From: Patagioenas fasciata
Lineage: Eukaryota > Chordata > Aves > Columbiformes > Columbidae
Direction: 5' to 3'
Assembly: GCF_037038585.1 (NCBI RefSeq)
Contig: NC_092560.1
Coordinates: 63,120,049-63,184,048 of the forward strand
Length of the DNA stretch: 64,000 bases
Shown: positions 55,101-61,726 of the stretch, one piece after another
Layout: each line of letters starts with the position of its first letter
Numbering within the stretch: the first letter of the stretch is position 1
The notes under the pieces: generated by a model
The model's database searches: none
The model's input: only the letters and a program-made list of their open reading frames with translations
What the model was told of the DNA's origin: nothing
Translations under genes and position numbers: made by a program

Positions 55101-58100
55101 GAATTTGTAGAAATTAAGGAGTGAAATTACAATATTTTTAAATGTTTTTTAGGAATAATTGTGGCCACTTACTGCATTCTTAATGCAGTACTATAACCAT
55201 GGAAATTACTGTGGAGTGTAGCCCTTTTAATGGTTGTTACACAAATAGTGAGCATATAATGTGACAAGACTGAAAAAAAATGGTGCAAGGAATCTTACTG
55301 TAGTTTTTCTTGTCTGTATTCCAGGATACAGAAGAAGCACTTGTAATGAATCTTCGAGACAGCCAGGTTCTCAATCATAAAGAAAACCTTGACTGGAATT
55401 GGAATCTCATAGGGACCATACTGAAGGTGAGCTTAAAAAGGCTCTGATATTATTTTTATGAAATGAGCTTATACTTTCTAATATTAATTCTCTACTATAT
55501 CCCATAATCTGTTTTATTTCAGAAAATTAGGGTCTCATGGGTTTGATCAGTGTCGATATAGTCTTTGTACACAACCCTTAAACTATATGCAAAAATACAC
55601 TACAGTTAAATTGACAAATTTCTTCATAAGCGTGTATTAAATTTTATGTAACTTTATTTGTATATAAATAGACTTTACAGAATTTGTTGTAATGACATTA
55701 AAGTTGCTAATACTTCAGACTTCAGTGCAAACTACAGGGATACCTCACTCATTATGACATGAACCAAAGGTTTAAGCTAGAGGTGGGTTATAGATCAAAC
55801 TTCAGATGCTTAGATTAAGCTATGTATGAAAACTTCAGTAGTATGCAATCTCATAGTGCCTTTTGAACTAATACAGATATACCCATAACATCAAGTTCAT
55901 TACAAAATTAATTTGTTTTTATGAAATAAAGGAAGTATCTCTAGCAAGGAGGGTATTATCTTAAATATAATGTCTCTCTTTTTTTAAGCAGAAAACTTAC
56001 TTTCTTGGAGTAAGACATCTTTCTGAAGGAGTACTCAGTATATAGCCTTCAAACCAAAATAGGTCCAGCCATTCTGTGCATCAAAGCCATCCTGTTGTTA
56101 TCTTCAAGTAATGTTTTCTTACTGTCGTCTTTGTTGTTATGAAGATGGTGAAAGCACAAAAAAGGGTTAATGGTGACAATCATAATCAAGATTACATTTG
56201 GGAAAAAAAAAAAAAAGGAAGGAACTAATTTCTGTGTATTGTTTCAGGGACAGATAAACTTGAGAGGGCAAGAATCTGTCCGGTATAAAGACCTAAATAT
56301 GTATATGACAATTGCTTTGCTCCACCAATTGTCACTGTTTACAGGCTTTTTACTGCAATTAGTATAATCATAGATATTTTACCTTTGATTCAGTATAAAG
56401 ATATTATGAAGAAAATGTTTTTCAGAATCCCATTGTTAATTAGTCTGTGTAGTACTTTGACAATGGAGACTTCATGTAGTTGATCATTAAGGTGTTGGGG
56501 TTTTTTACCTGAAATTTAGGTCAAACTATCGGTTTCACTGCTGTCTCAAACCTCTCCAACAGTATATTTTTCTAGTGTCCTGTCAAAGAGTTGCTAATAT
56601 CTCAAAAGCAGAGACTTCTGTCTTTCAGAATGAGAAGTTTCTGTGTTTTCTTGTTTAATTCTAGCCACTTCCGTTCCTGTTAAACTGCACAACGCCAGCA
56701 TAAACTAAGATAATGTTATCAGAGTGGTCCACCTTTAATCCTCAAATGAGCAGGATCCTGATTCTGCTGTTTGGACTGCTCGCCGTCATGTGGCTGCCCA
56801 CATCCCTGTGTCTCCCTCACAGCCTTATGGCTGTGGAGCTTCAACTTTCTACCCCCTCTACCACCATCTGTATCTCCTTTGGTCCCTTACTGCCTTTTTC
56901 ACTTGCTCAACTTGTTGTCTAACCTGCTAAAAGAGCAGCAAGAGTGGCAGTGACAGTTTTGACAGTAGAGCTTCATACTTCTCTGGCTATATGTGTTCAA
57001 TGCTACTAGGATAATCAGTTTACTAATTATTATCTAGTGCACTTTGTGTCTTAATACTAATATAACAATTGGAAATATAAAATTGTATCGGTTATGAAAA
57101 GAAAATGTTTGATGCACTTGTTTTCATCCCTTCCAAGAAGATACTAGTAGCAACGAAAATAAATCTGAAACCATAGATACAACAGATGGCTGTAGAAACA
57201 GAGGCATGTATAATAGGAAGAAAGGGTAGGTCCAGAGGAGAGTATTAGGACTTCATGTGATCCTTTTCGAAACATCATAAAAAGTACGAACAGAGGAGTT
57301 TAAATACCATTTTAACGAGCAGTATTTAATAGAACTATAACAAAGTAATTATTACTTTAAAATAAATTTGATAAATAGTGAAAATAACGAAAGTTTTGCC
57401 TGTTAGGCATATAAAAACCTATAATTTGCAGAGAAGAAATTGAGCAAAAGCATTTATTTTTCATTAGCATGTCATACTTTGCTGTTTTCATTAGAACTGT
57501 GTACTTGTACTCATAGCATGTGCCTGACACTCCTCTCTGTCCTTCTCTAAAAAATAAAAAAATAAAGAGTTCCTGGAGCAAGAAGTGTGGTCTTTTCAAT
57601 AAAGTAATCGGTTTTTATAGGTAACATAAGATGCAAGAAAACTTACACTTCTAATAACTATGTAAATATAATTGTAACAGAAATGAGTAAATTTTAGCGA
57701 CTTACTAAGAAATTATGTACAAGTTTCATATAATGCTATATTTGCTGTTTTTCTAGTGGCCAAATGTAAATCTAAGGAACTATAAAGATGAACAATTGCA
57801 CAGGTATGTAAAAAATTATGTAGACTTCCTCTGAATAAATAAATTTTGAAAGACTATTTTTTAATAGCGCAGTAAACTATTCCTTGGATATGCAACATTT
57901 CTAAACCTTAATCTATAGATAAGCAGCGAAAGATGAAAATCTAGATAATTAGGTTGCAATATTTGCTTCAAATAAACAGGTCTTTAAGCTTTAGTGGTTT
58001 CTTTTCTGTGCGCAGATACCTTATACATTTTTTCCGTCAGCAAGAATCGTAGCAGCTTTGCAAACACCCTGTTTCATTTTAAACCTAGAAGTATTGCCTC

Positions 58101-61100
58101 TCTGATATTTCATGTGTTAGTGTTTGATGGCAGCACTTGAAGATGTTTGACAGATCTGCAGTTGTGCAGTTGTAGCTTTCATCAAAAATTAAGAGGAAGT
58201 TATTTCTACTTACTATTAATGGCAAGGGAAGCATGTTTGATTTAAAAAAAAACACACAAAAAACCCCAAAAAAAACAGTGTAGCGCCAGTTCCTTTCATG
58301 TCTGGCATTAAGACATATTTATGACTTTTGTGTATGTGTGGCAATAGTGTTACTAATTAGTTCTTGGATACCCCTATTAACACGCATTTCAGAAACCGGT
58401 TTGATTAAATTGAAGAGTAGTTCTGTATTTTTAGACATGGAAGGAAAGTTCTACATGCGTTGGAGGAAAAACCTAAAGCTAAATAATATCCTGAAAGGCT
58501 TACACATTTAAAATTTTTACTGAAGAGTGATCAGGCTATTTTTAGATAGTGTTCCAAGTATAAATGGTAGTGCCATTGTAATCATAGCCATAAATTAATT
58601 TTGTGTTTTTATTTTTCAATGTGGTGTTATTTTTTTTCTTAAACATTAATTGCTAATATGTGCTTGGTTGTGACATCTACACCCACCCTTCTACCAACCT
58701 ACCTGGGACAGTGTTAAGGTTCTGTGACTTTGTGCTGCACCCAAGTGTTGTTCAGTGCCTAGGTAATGTAATTCCAAATGAAGATAAAATCTGGGACTGA
58801 GTTAGTGTAAAACATCTACAGCTGGTTGATCTTTTCTGCAGTGTTGTGGGTTAGATGCTTTAATGGTTTAAAATGCCATTGCTCTTGTTTAATTGTAATT
58901 AATTAAGGCCCAAATCGCTCTAGTTTCACTGCTGATCTTAAAAATTCAGCCACTTAGTTTTTAAAGTGTGAAATACATTTATTTGTCCTTCCATATGTTC
59001 TTTTATGTGTATATACACGTGTGTGTATATATGTGCATATATATACACTTAAGTATGCACATAAGTACACACACGTATAAATGTGTGTTAGTATATGTAA
59101 TATATTTATTACTAATAACCCAGAATAAAATACATTTCATTTGACAAAATTTGAAGAAACTCTCACGTTTCCTGTATAACTGGTCCCGTGTTTGGAATTG
59201 GGAATAGTGGCTTACTCTCACTTTTTTAACTAACAGGGCAGTGCTTTAGTTAAGTTTTCTTAAAGCTTGGCATATATGCCTTCAGACAGAACACTGTGTT
59301 ACTTTAAAGCACAAATGTGTGTTTATTTTTTGACTAAGAATTGGTGAGGGGAAGCTCTTTGCTGAAGATTTATTCCTGCCATGCAAGACTCAAACTGTAT
59401 TGCTCACTATAATTTTAAGAAGTCTTGAGTAAGAGTCTGTGTTTGCAATCTGTTTGTTATGCTTCAGATATGCTCAAGTGGTGAAGTGGGGTGAATGAAA
59501 ATACTGTTGTTGAATAAATGCTATGTTTTCCTGGCAGAAAACAGAAATGTACTTTTCACAGTAGTGTTATCTATTATATCTAAAGAAAACTCTTGTCATG
59601 AATTCTTTTTTAGCTCTTTGTAAGTCTAGATAGTGTAGTGTTTTAAAGTTACAACGGGATGAATTACAGCATAATAAATTGTAAGCATGACAATGAGAAG
59701 AAAGTGGTGGCTTCTAAGAGCATAGAGGTTTTGAGCTCCTTTGCTTATTTTAAGTCATGGCACAGAAAACCCTTTGTAACACACAGTACATGTGCATCTC
59801 CAAAATTGTGTCTGGATAGACTCATTACTGCTATGTGCTACTCTTGTAATAATTTTTTATTGCCAGTAAGCTAATTTAGTGATAACTGCCCCTGTCATAC
59901 TGAAAAATAGCAAATTCTTTTTTACTTTCCTTAGGTTTGTAAGGAGACTACTGTATTTTTACAAACCTAGCAGTAAACTGTATGCCAACCTGGATCTGGA
60001 CTATGCCAAGGCCAAGCAGCTCACTGTGGTGGGTTGTCAGTTTACTGAATTTCTTCTTGAATCAGAAGAGGTAAGCAATCTTCAGCTACAAGACTGGAGG
60101 TAGAATGAGTAATGCTACTGCATGCCACTTAGAGGAAAAACTGTAAGTTTAGTGAAGACTTCTGTAGACTTCGGCTGTTAAATCTAAAATGATCAGTGTA
60201 ATAAAGAAATAGAACTTAAAATTTTGAATTGTCCAGGTGAGACACTGAAGAAGATTACTATGTTTAAGTAGAAGTTTTATTAAATAGAGTTTTGTGAAAT
60301 GCAATCTAGGCCTTAGCAAAAGTCAAAAAAACCCTCTATGTATATCTTTCCTTTAGCTCCTTTCTTCTTGTGTGCTAAAGACTTCTATGCCTCAGGCTGG
60401 AGGAAAATGTCATTGAAAAATCCTTTCTTGGAAAGAATATAATTGGTCCTAAGATGTCTCTAAGATAAATACCTTTTACTTGCCTTGAATATTTTTATTT
60501 AGTCTGAATTGTGTTTGCCAGCCAGCATTTCTCTTCTGCATCTGTATTGTGTTTCTGTATTTACTGAAATCCATAATTTTAAATTTTATCTTAAGAGAGT
60601 CCCAATTCTGTTACTAGTGAATGCTATTACTCTGTTTTTTTTTAGGATGGACAAGGTTACCTGGAGGAATTGGTTAAAGATATTGTACATTGGCTCAACT
60701 TTTCATCAGGAATGAAACCTGAACGTAGTCTTCAAAATAACGGGTTACTAAATACCCTTAGCCAGCACTACTTTCTTTTTTTTGGTACCCTATCTTGTCA
60801 CCCTCATGGAGTGAAAATGCTTGAAAAATGTAATGTGTTTCAGTGGTGAGTGTTTTTATTCTGTTTTAACTGTTTTTACAGGTAAAATAGTTTTGAAAAT
60901 TGTAAACTGTGCATGAGGACTACCTCCTGTAAAGCTGAAAACTTTAAAGTTCTTTTGATTTACTTACAAGAACCCCAGTTGTGAGGATTTTCAGTGTTCT
61001 GTTTAAGAGGAGGTCTTTTAGTCCAGAATCACTGAACAGCAATCAAATAAGCTTAAATTCCTTTGGGAGTAAGTTGGCTAGTGACTAATACCACTTTATT

Positions 61101-61726
61101 TTAAATATAGTAAAATTGAAATAAAAATTCAGGTGTTTTGATGTACTCTTTATTTAATTGTTTTCATTGATTATTTACTGGCTTCTGGAAACTTGTTTTA
61201 CAATAAAATCTAGACGTGTAGTAAGGCTCACCTTATGGCAGGCTTTATACACAGATTGTTTTACAATGAGGAATTGTTCTGAGCTTCATGAACATTGATT
61301 TTTGTACTCATAATCACTAATTAAATTATGCTCAGAAAGTTATTATAGAGTAATTATTAAAAATGTTTATTTGGGGTTTTTTTCCCTTGCGGTTTAGTGC
61401 CTTATTTGGTCCTCATTTGACTCTTAACAGCTGTAACAGTTTAAAGTTATCCATTTCATATGAGAACTTACTTTGTATTGTGTGTTTGTAGGAATGAAAG
61501 TCTCTTTCAAAGACTTAATTTTAAGTTATTGATTGAATAAATAAATTAGTTTGACTGCATTCAAATACTAATTATTTTTTCTTGTCTCCTATCCCTCAGT
61601 CTTCTTAATCTTTGTTCTTTGAAGAACCAGGATCACTTGCTAAAATTGACTGTTTCGAGTTTGGATTACAGCAGAGATGGGCTAGCAAGAGTCATCCTTT
61701 CTAAAATCCTGACAGCAGCTACTGAT
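7146..61726 (+). CDS. RICTOR: RICTOR, rapamycin-insensitive companion of mTOR: 5' part of the gene, coding exons 1-22 (partial)
   Basis: RICTOR is the large scaffold subunit of mTOR complex 2, which phosphorylates AKT, SGK and PKC family kinases and controls survival, metabolism and the actin cytoskeleton. I identified it by reading the exons and matching the translation to the vertebrate family from memory. Stretches such as [12 protein letters not shown] (exon 2), [18 protein letters not shown] (exon 3) and [17 protein letters not shown] (exons 18-19) are diagnostic. The 22 exons are 49, 48, 98, 65, 132, 64, 127, 170, 68, 68, 83, 88, 91, 67, 81, 101, 163, 102, 47, 136, 200 and 127 nt long, together 725 codons without a stop. 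This is the N-terminal armadillo/HEAT-like helical region that contacts mTOR and SIN1. The serine-rich regulatory C-terminal half lies beyond the window. All introns are GT-AG. No frameshift or broken exon is seen, so the gene looks functional. Confidence 0.97.
7195..7354 (+). other. RICTOR: RICTOR intron 1 (160 bp, within the CpG island)
   Basis: The donor is GTAAGG and the acceptor is CCCCGCAG, preceded by a C/T-rich tract. This unusually short GC-rich intron places exons 1 and 2 together inside the island. Confidence 0.9.
7355..7402 (+). CDS. RICTOR: RICTOR coding exon 2 (residues 17-33)
   Basis: It encodes [15 protein letters not shown], one of the most conserved parts of the RICTOR N terminus. 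It enters in phase 1 from exon 1 and leaves in phase 1 at the donor GTACGG. Confidence 0.95.
10125..10144. repeat. (GTTT)n simple repeat
   Basis: About four to five tandem GTTT units are read directly. A similar short GTTT run lies near 23075-23095. No function is suggested. Confidence 0.85.
10565..10670. mobile_element. Possible ancient CR1-like LINE fragment
   Basis: The phrase AAGGCCAGAAAGGACAACTG, followed about 60 bases later by GGAGTTCTTGCATTGAGTCC, resembles the old CR1 3' consensus that is common in turtle and crocodile genomes, as I remember it. The middle is diverged. RepeatMasker against a sauropsid library would confirm or reject this. If real, it predates the better-preserved CR1 copies elsewhere in the window. 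Confidence 0.4.
17276..17571 (-). mobile_element. CR1 LINE 3' fragment, about 300 bp
   Basis: Read on the + strand, it starts with a degenerate ATGGAATCGTAGAACAG, the reverse complement of the CR1 3' tail. It then carries the typical phrases AACCTTAAAGATTATCTAG, GGACACCTTCCACTAGACC, CACTTCCAGGGATGGGGC and TTACCCCTTGTCCTATC. The element therefore lies on the minus strand, antisense to RICTOR, and is 5'-truncated as most CR1 copies are. It keeps close similarity to the avian consensus, so it is moderately young. The 75-codon open frame at 17371-17598 is part of this repeat and is not a gene. Confidence 0.93.
20611..20716 (+). repeat. Low-complexity G/T tract
   Basis: Positions 20611-20675 are 65 consecutive bases containing only G and T, including GGG, GGGG with seven T, and (GT)n. 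A T-rich stretch with occasional C follows to 20716. The tract lies on the transcribed-sense strand of intron 2. Overlapping 60-codon open frames here are artefacts of composition. Confidence 0.9.
23520..23600. repeat. 16-bp perfect palindrome in a possible ancient dispersed repeat
   Basis: CACCTAAATTTAGGTG at 23566-23581 is a perfect palindrome. A second inverted pair, AGACACCT at 23563-23570 and AGGTGTCT at 23591-23598, overlaps it, so two alternative hairpins are possible. The phrases CCATTGACTACAGTGGA and GACACCTAAATTTAGGTG resemble old repeats common in non-avian sauropsids, but I cannot name the family. Confidence 0.5.
24455..24479. repeat. 25-base poly(T) run
   Basis: There are 25 uninterrupted T on the + strand, preceded by GTGG, the longest homopolymer I noticed. 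No upstream SINE- or LINE-like body or target duplication is obvious, so it may be a simple slippage tract and not a retrotransposon tail. Its length is likely polymorphic and prone to sequencing error. Confidence 0.9.
25012..25109 (+). CDS. RICTOR: RICTOR coding exon 3 (residues 33-65)
   Basis: The acceptor is TTTTCTTTTGCAG. The exon encodes [18 protein letters not shown] and then [15 protein letters not shown], ending in phase 0 at the donor GTAAGA. The peptide is highly conserved in vertebrates and marks the start of the helical-repeat region. Confidence 0.96.
30085..30320 (-). mobile_element. CR1 LINE 3' fragment, about 235 bp
   Basis: On the + strand it opens with TTCATAGAATCA, the reverse complement of the CR1 tail. 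It continues through AAGTTGGAAATGACCCTTAA, CACCTCCAGGGATGGTGACT, GGGCAGCCTGTTCCAATGC and TTCCTAATATCCAATCTAAA. The order and phrases match the avian CR1 consensus on the minus strand. Its subfamily looks different from the copy in intron 2, because it has CCACATCCACATG where that copy has the CCACTAGACCAGG segment. Confidence 0.92.
30365..30530. repeat. TA/TG-rich low-complexity stretch
   Basis: Degenerate TATG, TACA and ATGTA units directly follow the intron 3 CR1 copy. The pattern is read by eye and no exact tandem unit is maintained. Confidence 0.6.
30886..30901. repeat. (AT)8 dinucleotide microsatellite
   Basis: Sixteen bases of perfect AT alternation directly follow a C-rich and TTTAAAC segment. 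The repeat is short and likely polymorphic in length. Confidence 0.9.
34016..34080 (+). CDS. RICTOR: RICTOR coding exon 4 (residues 66-87)
   Basis: The acceptor is TTTATTTTCAG. The exon encodes [20 protein letters not shown] and ends in phase 2 at the donor GTAAGT. It is the least conserved exon here compared with the mammalian sequence I remember, with Thr-Tyr-Asp-Ser where mammals have His-Tyr-Glu-Asp. The frame and length agree with the family. Confidence 0.95.
34081..39320 (+). other. RICTOR: RICTOR intron 4 (5.2 kb)
   Basis: AT-rich sequence with a TTG/TTA trinucleotide repeat at 39185-39216. A 72-codon open frame at 35075-35293 looks like chance. No repeat family or gene is recognised. 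Confidence 0.88.
39185..39216. repeat. (TTG)n/(TTA)n trinucleotide repeat
   Basis: ATT and GTT units alternate around a core of about five GTT units, about 105 bp before the exon 5 acceptor. It is read directly and is likely length-polymorphic. Confidence 0.85.
39321..39452 (+). CDS. RICTOR: RICTOR coding exon 5 (residues 87-131)
   Basis: The acceptor is CTTTGTTATAG. The exon encodes [20 protein letters not shown] and then [19 protein letters not shown], an armadillo-like helical pair that is nearly invariant in vertebrates. It enters and leaves in phase 2, with the donor GTAATT. Confidence 0.97.
40462..40525 (+). CDS. RICTOR: RICTOR coding exon 6 (residues 131-152)
   Basis: It encodes [20 protein letters not shown] and the Lys before the donor GTAAAA. 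It enters in phase 2 and leaves in phase 0. The peptide matches the conserved family sequence. Confidence 0.97.
40526..44106 (+). other. RICTOR: RICTOR intron 6 (3.6 kb)
   Basis: AT-rich, with several T runs preceded by GG or GTGG, for example at 42121-42139 and 43410-43427. An interval at 43540-43860 is open on both strands but has no recognisable homology. No transposon family is recognised. Confidence 0.85.
44107..44233 (+). CDS. RICTOR: RICTOR coding exon 7 (residues 153-195)
   Basis: The exon encodes [20 protein letters not shown] and then [19 protein letters not shown], and ends in phase 1 at the donor GTAAGA. It is strongly conserved. The methionine at its start is internal and is not a translation start. 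Confidence 0.97.
44234..45180 (+). other. RICTOR: RICTOR intron 7 (947 bp)
   Basis: AT-rich unique sequence with no recognised element. A 60-codon open frame that begins at 45065 and runs into exon 8 is in a different frame from RICTOR and is a shadow. Confidence 0.88.
45181..45350 (+). CDS. RICTOR: RICTOR coding exon 8 (residues 195-251)
   Basis: The acceptor is TTCTTCATTTAG. The exon encodes [39 protein letters not shown] and [17 protein letters not shown]. It enters in phase 1 and ends in phase 0 at GTAGGT. At 170 nt it is one of the longest exons of this part of the gene. Confidence 0.97.
45600..45667 (+). CDS. RICTOR: RICTOR coding exon 9 (residues 252-274)
   Basis: The acceptor is TTTTGTTCAG. 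It encodes [20 protein letters not shown] and ends in phase 2 at the donor GTAAGT. Intron 8 before it is only 249 bp. Confidence 0.97.
45832..46225 (+). mobile_element. CR1 LINE fragment, diverged, plus orientation
   Basis: The phrases GGTCTGGAGAACAGAAGGTTG, AATAGCAGCCTTTCTAATATG, ACTGGCTGTCCAGAGAGGTCC and GGAATTTGGACTAGACACC follow the order of the avian CR1 3' region in sense orientation. It is more diverged than the minus-strand copies and has internal losses. The 124-codon minus-strand frame at 45821-46195 is a shadow of this element. Confidence 0.85.
46226..46325. repeat. AT-rich low-complexity tract following CR1
   Basis: This is nearly pure A/T with repeating TATTATAT, TTTATTA and GTATAT units. 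It sits where the CR1 3' tail (ATTCTATG units) would be expected, so it may derive from an expanded and decayed tail. That origin is inference. Confidence 0.7.
46731..46798 (+). CDS. RICTOR: RICTOR coding exon 10 (residues 274-297)
   Basis: The acceptor is TTTTAATGACAG. It encodes [20 protein letters not shown] followed by Trp-Ala, and ends in phase 1 at the donor GTAAGA. Confidence 0.97.
46799..48118 (+). other. RICTOR: RICTOR intron 10 (1.3 kb)
   Basis: AT-rich unique sequence with no recognised element. Confidence 0.88.
48119..48201 (+). CDS. RICTOR: RICTOR coding exon 11 (residues 297-324)
   Basis: The acceptor is ATGTTTTCTAG. It encodes [20 protein letters not shown] and then IPNMEIR, and ends in phase 0 at GTAGGT. 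Confidence 0.97.
48202..48854 (+). other. RICTOR: RICTOR intron 11 (653 bp)
   Basis: Unique AT-rich sequence with an A run followed by CCC near 48726-48740. No gene or recognised repeat. Confidence 0.87.
48855..48942 (+). CDS. RICTOR: RICTOR coding exon 12 (residues 325-354)
   Basis: The acceptor is GGTTTTTTTTGTAG. It encodes [20 protein letters not shown] and then EFIEALLSV, and ends in phase 1 at GTAAGT. The family sequence has Val-Thr where this has Ile-Ala, as I remember it. The rest is conserved. Confidence 0.97.
48943..49930 (+). other. RICTOR: RICTOR intron 12 (988 bp)
   Basis: AT-rich unique sequence. A 70-codon hydrophobic open frame at 49235-49447 has no recognisable features beyond T-rich composition. 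Confidence 0.87.
49931..50021 (+). CDS. RICTOR: RICTOR coding exon 13 (residues 354-384)
   Basis: The acceptor is TTCTTATTTTAG. It encodes [20 protein letters not shown] and then [10 protein letters not shown], and ends in phase 2 at GTAAGC. Confidence 0.97.
50157..50223 (+). CDS. RICTOR: RICTOR coding exon 14 (residues 384-406)
   Basis: It encodes [20 protein letters not shown] and then LLE, and ends in phase 0 at GTAACT. It is flanked by very short introns of 135 and 106 bp, so exons 13-15 form a tight cluster. Confidence 0.97.
50330..50410 (+). CDS. RICTOR: RICTOR coding exon 15 (residues 407-433)
   Basis: The acceptor is TAACTTTCTGAAG. It encodes [20 protein letters not shown] and then LGELLHM. 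It is a symmetric exon of phase 0 to 0 and 81 nt, with the donor GTAAGT. Skipping it would keep the reading frame. Confidence 0.96.
50411..52219 (+). other. RICTOR: RICTOR intron 15 (1.8 kb)
   Basis: AT-rich with a few GC-richer patches, such as 50737-50960. There are chance open frames on both strands and no recognised repeat. Confidence 0.86.
52220..52320 (+). CDS. RICTOR: RICTOR coding exon 16 (residues 434-467)
   Basis: The acceptor is TTGTTTTGTAG. It encodes [20 protein letters not shown] and then [13 protein letters not shown], including the family's His-rich HSHSHHLHC segment. It ends in phase 2 at GTAAGA. Confidence 0.97.
52321..54768 (+). other. RICTOR: RICTOR intron 16 (2.4 kb)
   Basis: AT-rich. 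It contains a pseudo-exon with good splice signals at 53418-53574, discussed under findings, and a 127-codon open frame at 54110-54493 that looks like chance. No transposon family is recognised. Confidence 0.86.
54769..54931 (+). CDS. RICTOR: RICTOR coding exon 17 (residues 467-521)
   Basis: The acceptor is TTCTTTGCATCAG. The exon encodes [39 protein letters not shown] and [15 protein letters not shown], and ends in phase 0 at GTATTA. I remember mammalian RICTOR as having one extra residue (Leu) after Asp-Gln-Tyr. Here Tyr is directly followed by Arg-Val-Gln, and the frame is intact. Confidence 0.96.
54932..55324 (+). other. RICTOR: RICTOR intron 17 (393 bp)
   Basis: Unique AT-rich sequence with no recognised element. 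Confidence 0.88.
55325..55426 (+). CDS. RICTOR: RICTOR coding exon 18 (residues 522-555)
   Basis: The acceptor is TCTGTATTCCAG. It encodes [20 protein letters not shown] and then [14 protein letters not shown]. It is a symmetric phase 0 exon of 102 nt with the donor GTGAGC. This begins the middle conserved block of RICTOR. Confidence 0.97.
55427..57756 (+). other. RICTOR: RICTOR intron 18 (2.3 kb)
   Basis: It contains an exon-like stretch after a good acceptor at 56247, discussed under findings, and a GGGG plus T-run motif at 56497-56506. The rest is unique AT-rich sequence, with a slightly GC-richer patch at 56713-56960. Confidence 0.86.
57757..57803 (+). CDS. RICTOR: RICTOR coding exon 19 (residues 556-571)
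   Basis: The acceptor is GCTGTTTTTCTAG. It encodes [15 protein letters not shown] and ends in phase 2 at GTATGT. At 47 nt it is the smallest exon in the window, and its peptide is invariant compared with the mammalian sequence I remember. Confidence 0.97.
57804..59934 (+). other. RICTOR: RICTOR intron 19 (2.1 kb)
   Basis: AT-rich, with A/C-rich low complexity at about 58240-58276 and a purine-pyrimidine alternating tract at 59003-59110. No gene is recognised. Confidence 0.87.
59003..59110. repeat. Alternating TG/TA/CA tract, cruciform- or Z-DNA-prone
   Basis: GTGTATATACAC, (GT)n, ATATATGTGCATATATAT and ACACACACG segments alternate over about 105 bp, with several short perfect palindromes. 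The 72-codon minus-strand frame at 59003-59221, rich in Tyr, Thr, His and Ile, is a product of this repeat. Confidence 0.8.
59935..60070 (+). CDS. RICTOR: RICTOR coding exon 20 (residues 571-616)
   Basis: The acceptor is TTTACTTTCCTTAG. It encodes [39 protein letters not shown] and LLESEE, and ends in phase 0 at GTAAGC. Confidence 0.97.
60071..60645 (+). other. RICTOR: RICTOR intron 20 (575 bp)
   Basis: AT-rich unique sequence with nothing further recognised. Confidence 0.88.
60646..60845 (+). CDS. RICTOR: RICTOR coding exon 21 (residues 617-683)
   Basis: The acceptor is GTTTTTTTTTAG. It encodes [40 protein letters not shown] and [19 protein letters not shown], followed by EKCNVFQ. It ends in phase 2 at GTGAGT. 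At 200 nt it is the longest exon in the window. Confidence 0.97.
60846..61599 (+). other. RICTOR: RICTOR intron 21 (754 bp)
   Basis: AT-rich unique sequence with a GGGG plus seven-T motif at 61373-61383. No gene or transposon is recognised. Confidence 0.88.
61600..61726 (+). CDS. RICTOR: RICTOR coding exon 22 (residues 683-725), last exon in the window
   Basis: The acceptor is CTCCTATCCCTCAG. It encodes [20 protein letters not shown] and then [19 protein letters not shown], and ends in phase 0 at the donor GTAAGT. The family continues with an Ala-Cys-Arg segment, which I cannot find before position 64000, so the next exon lies beyond the window. Confidence 0.97.
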
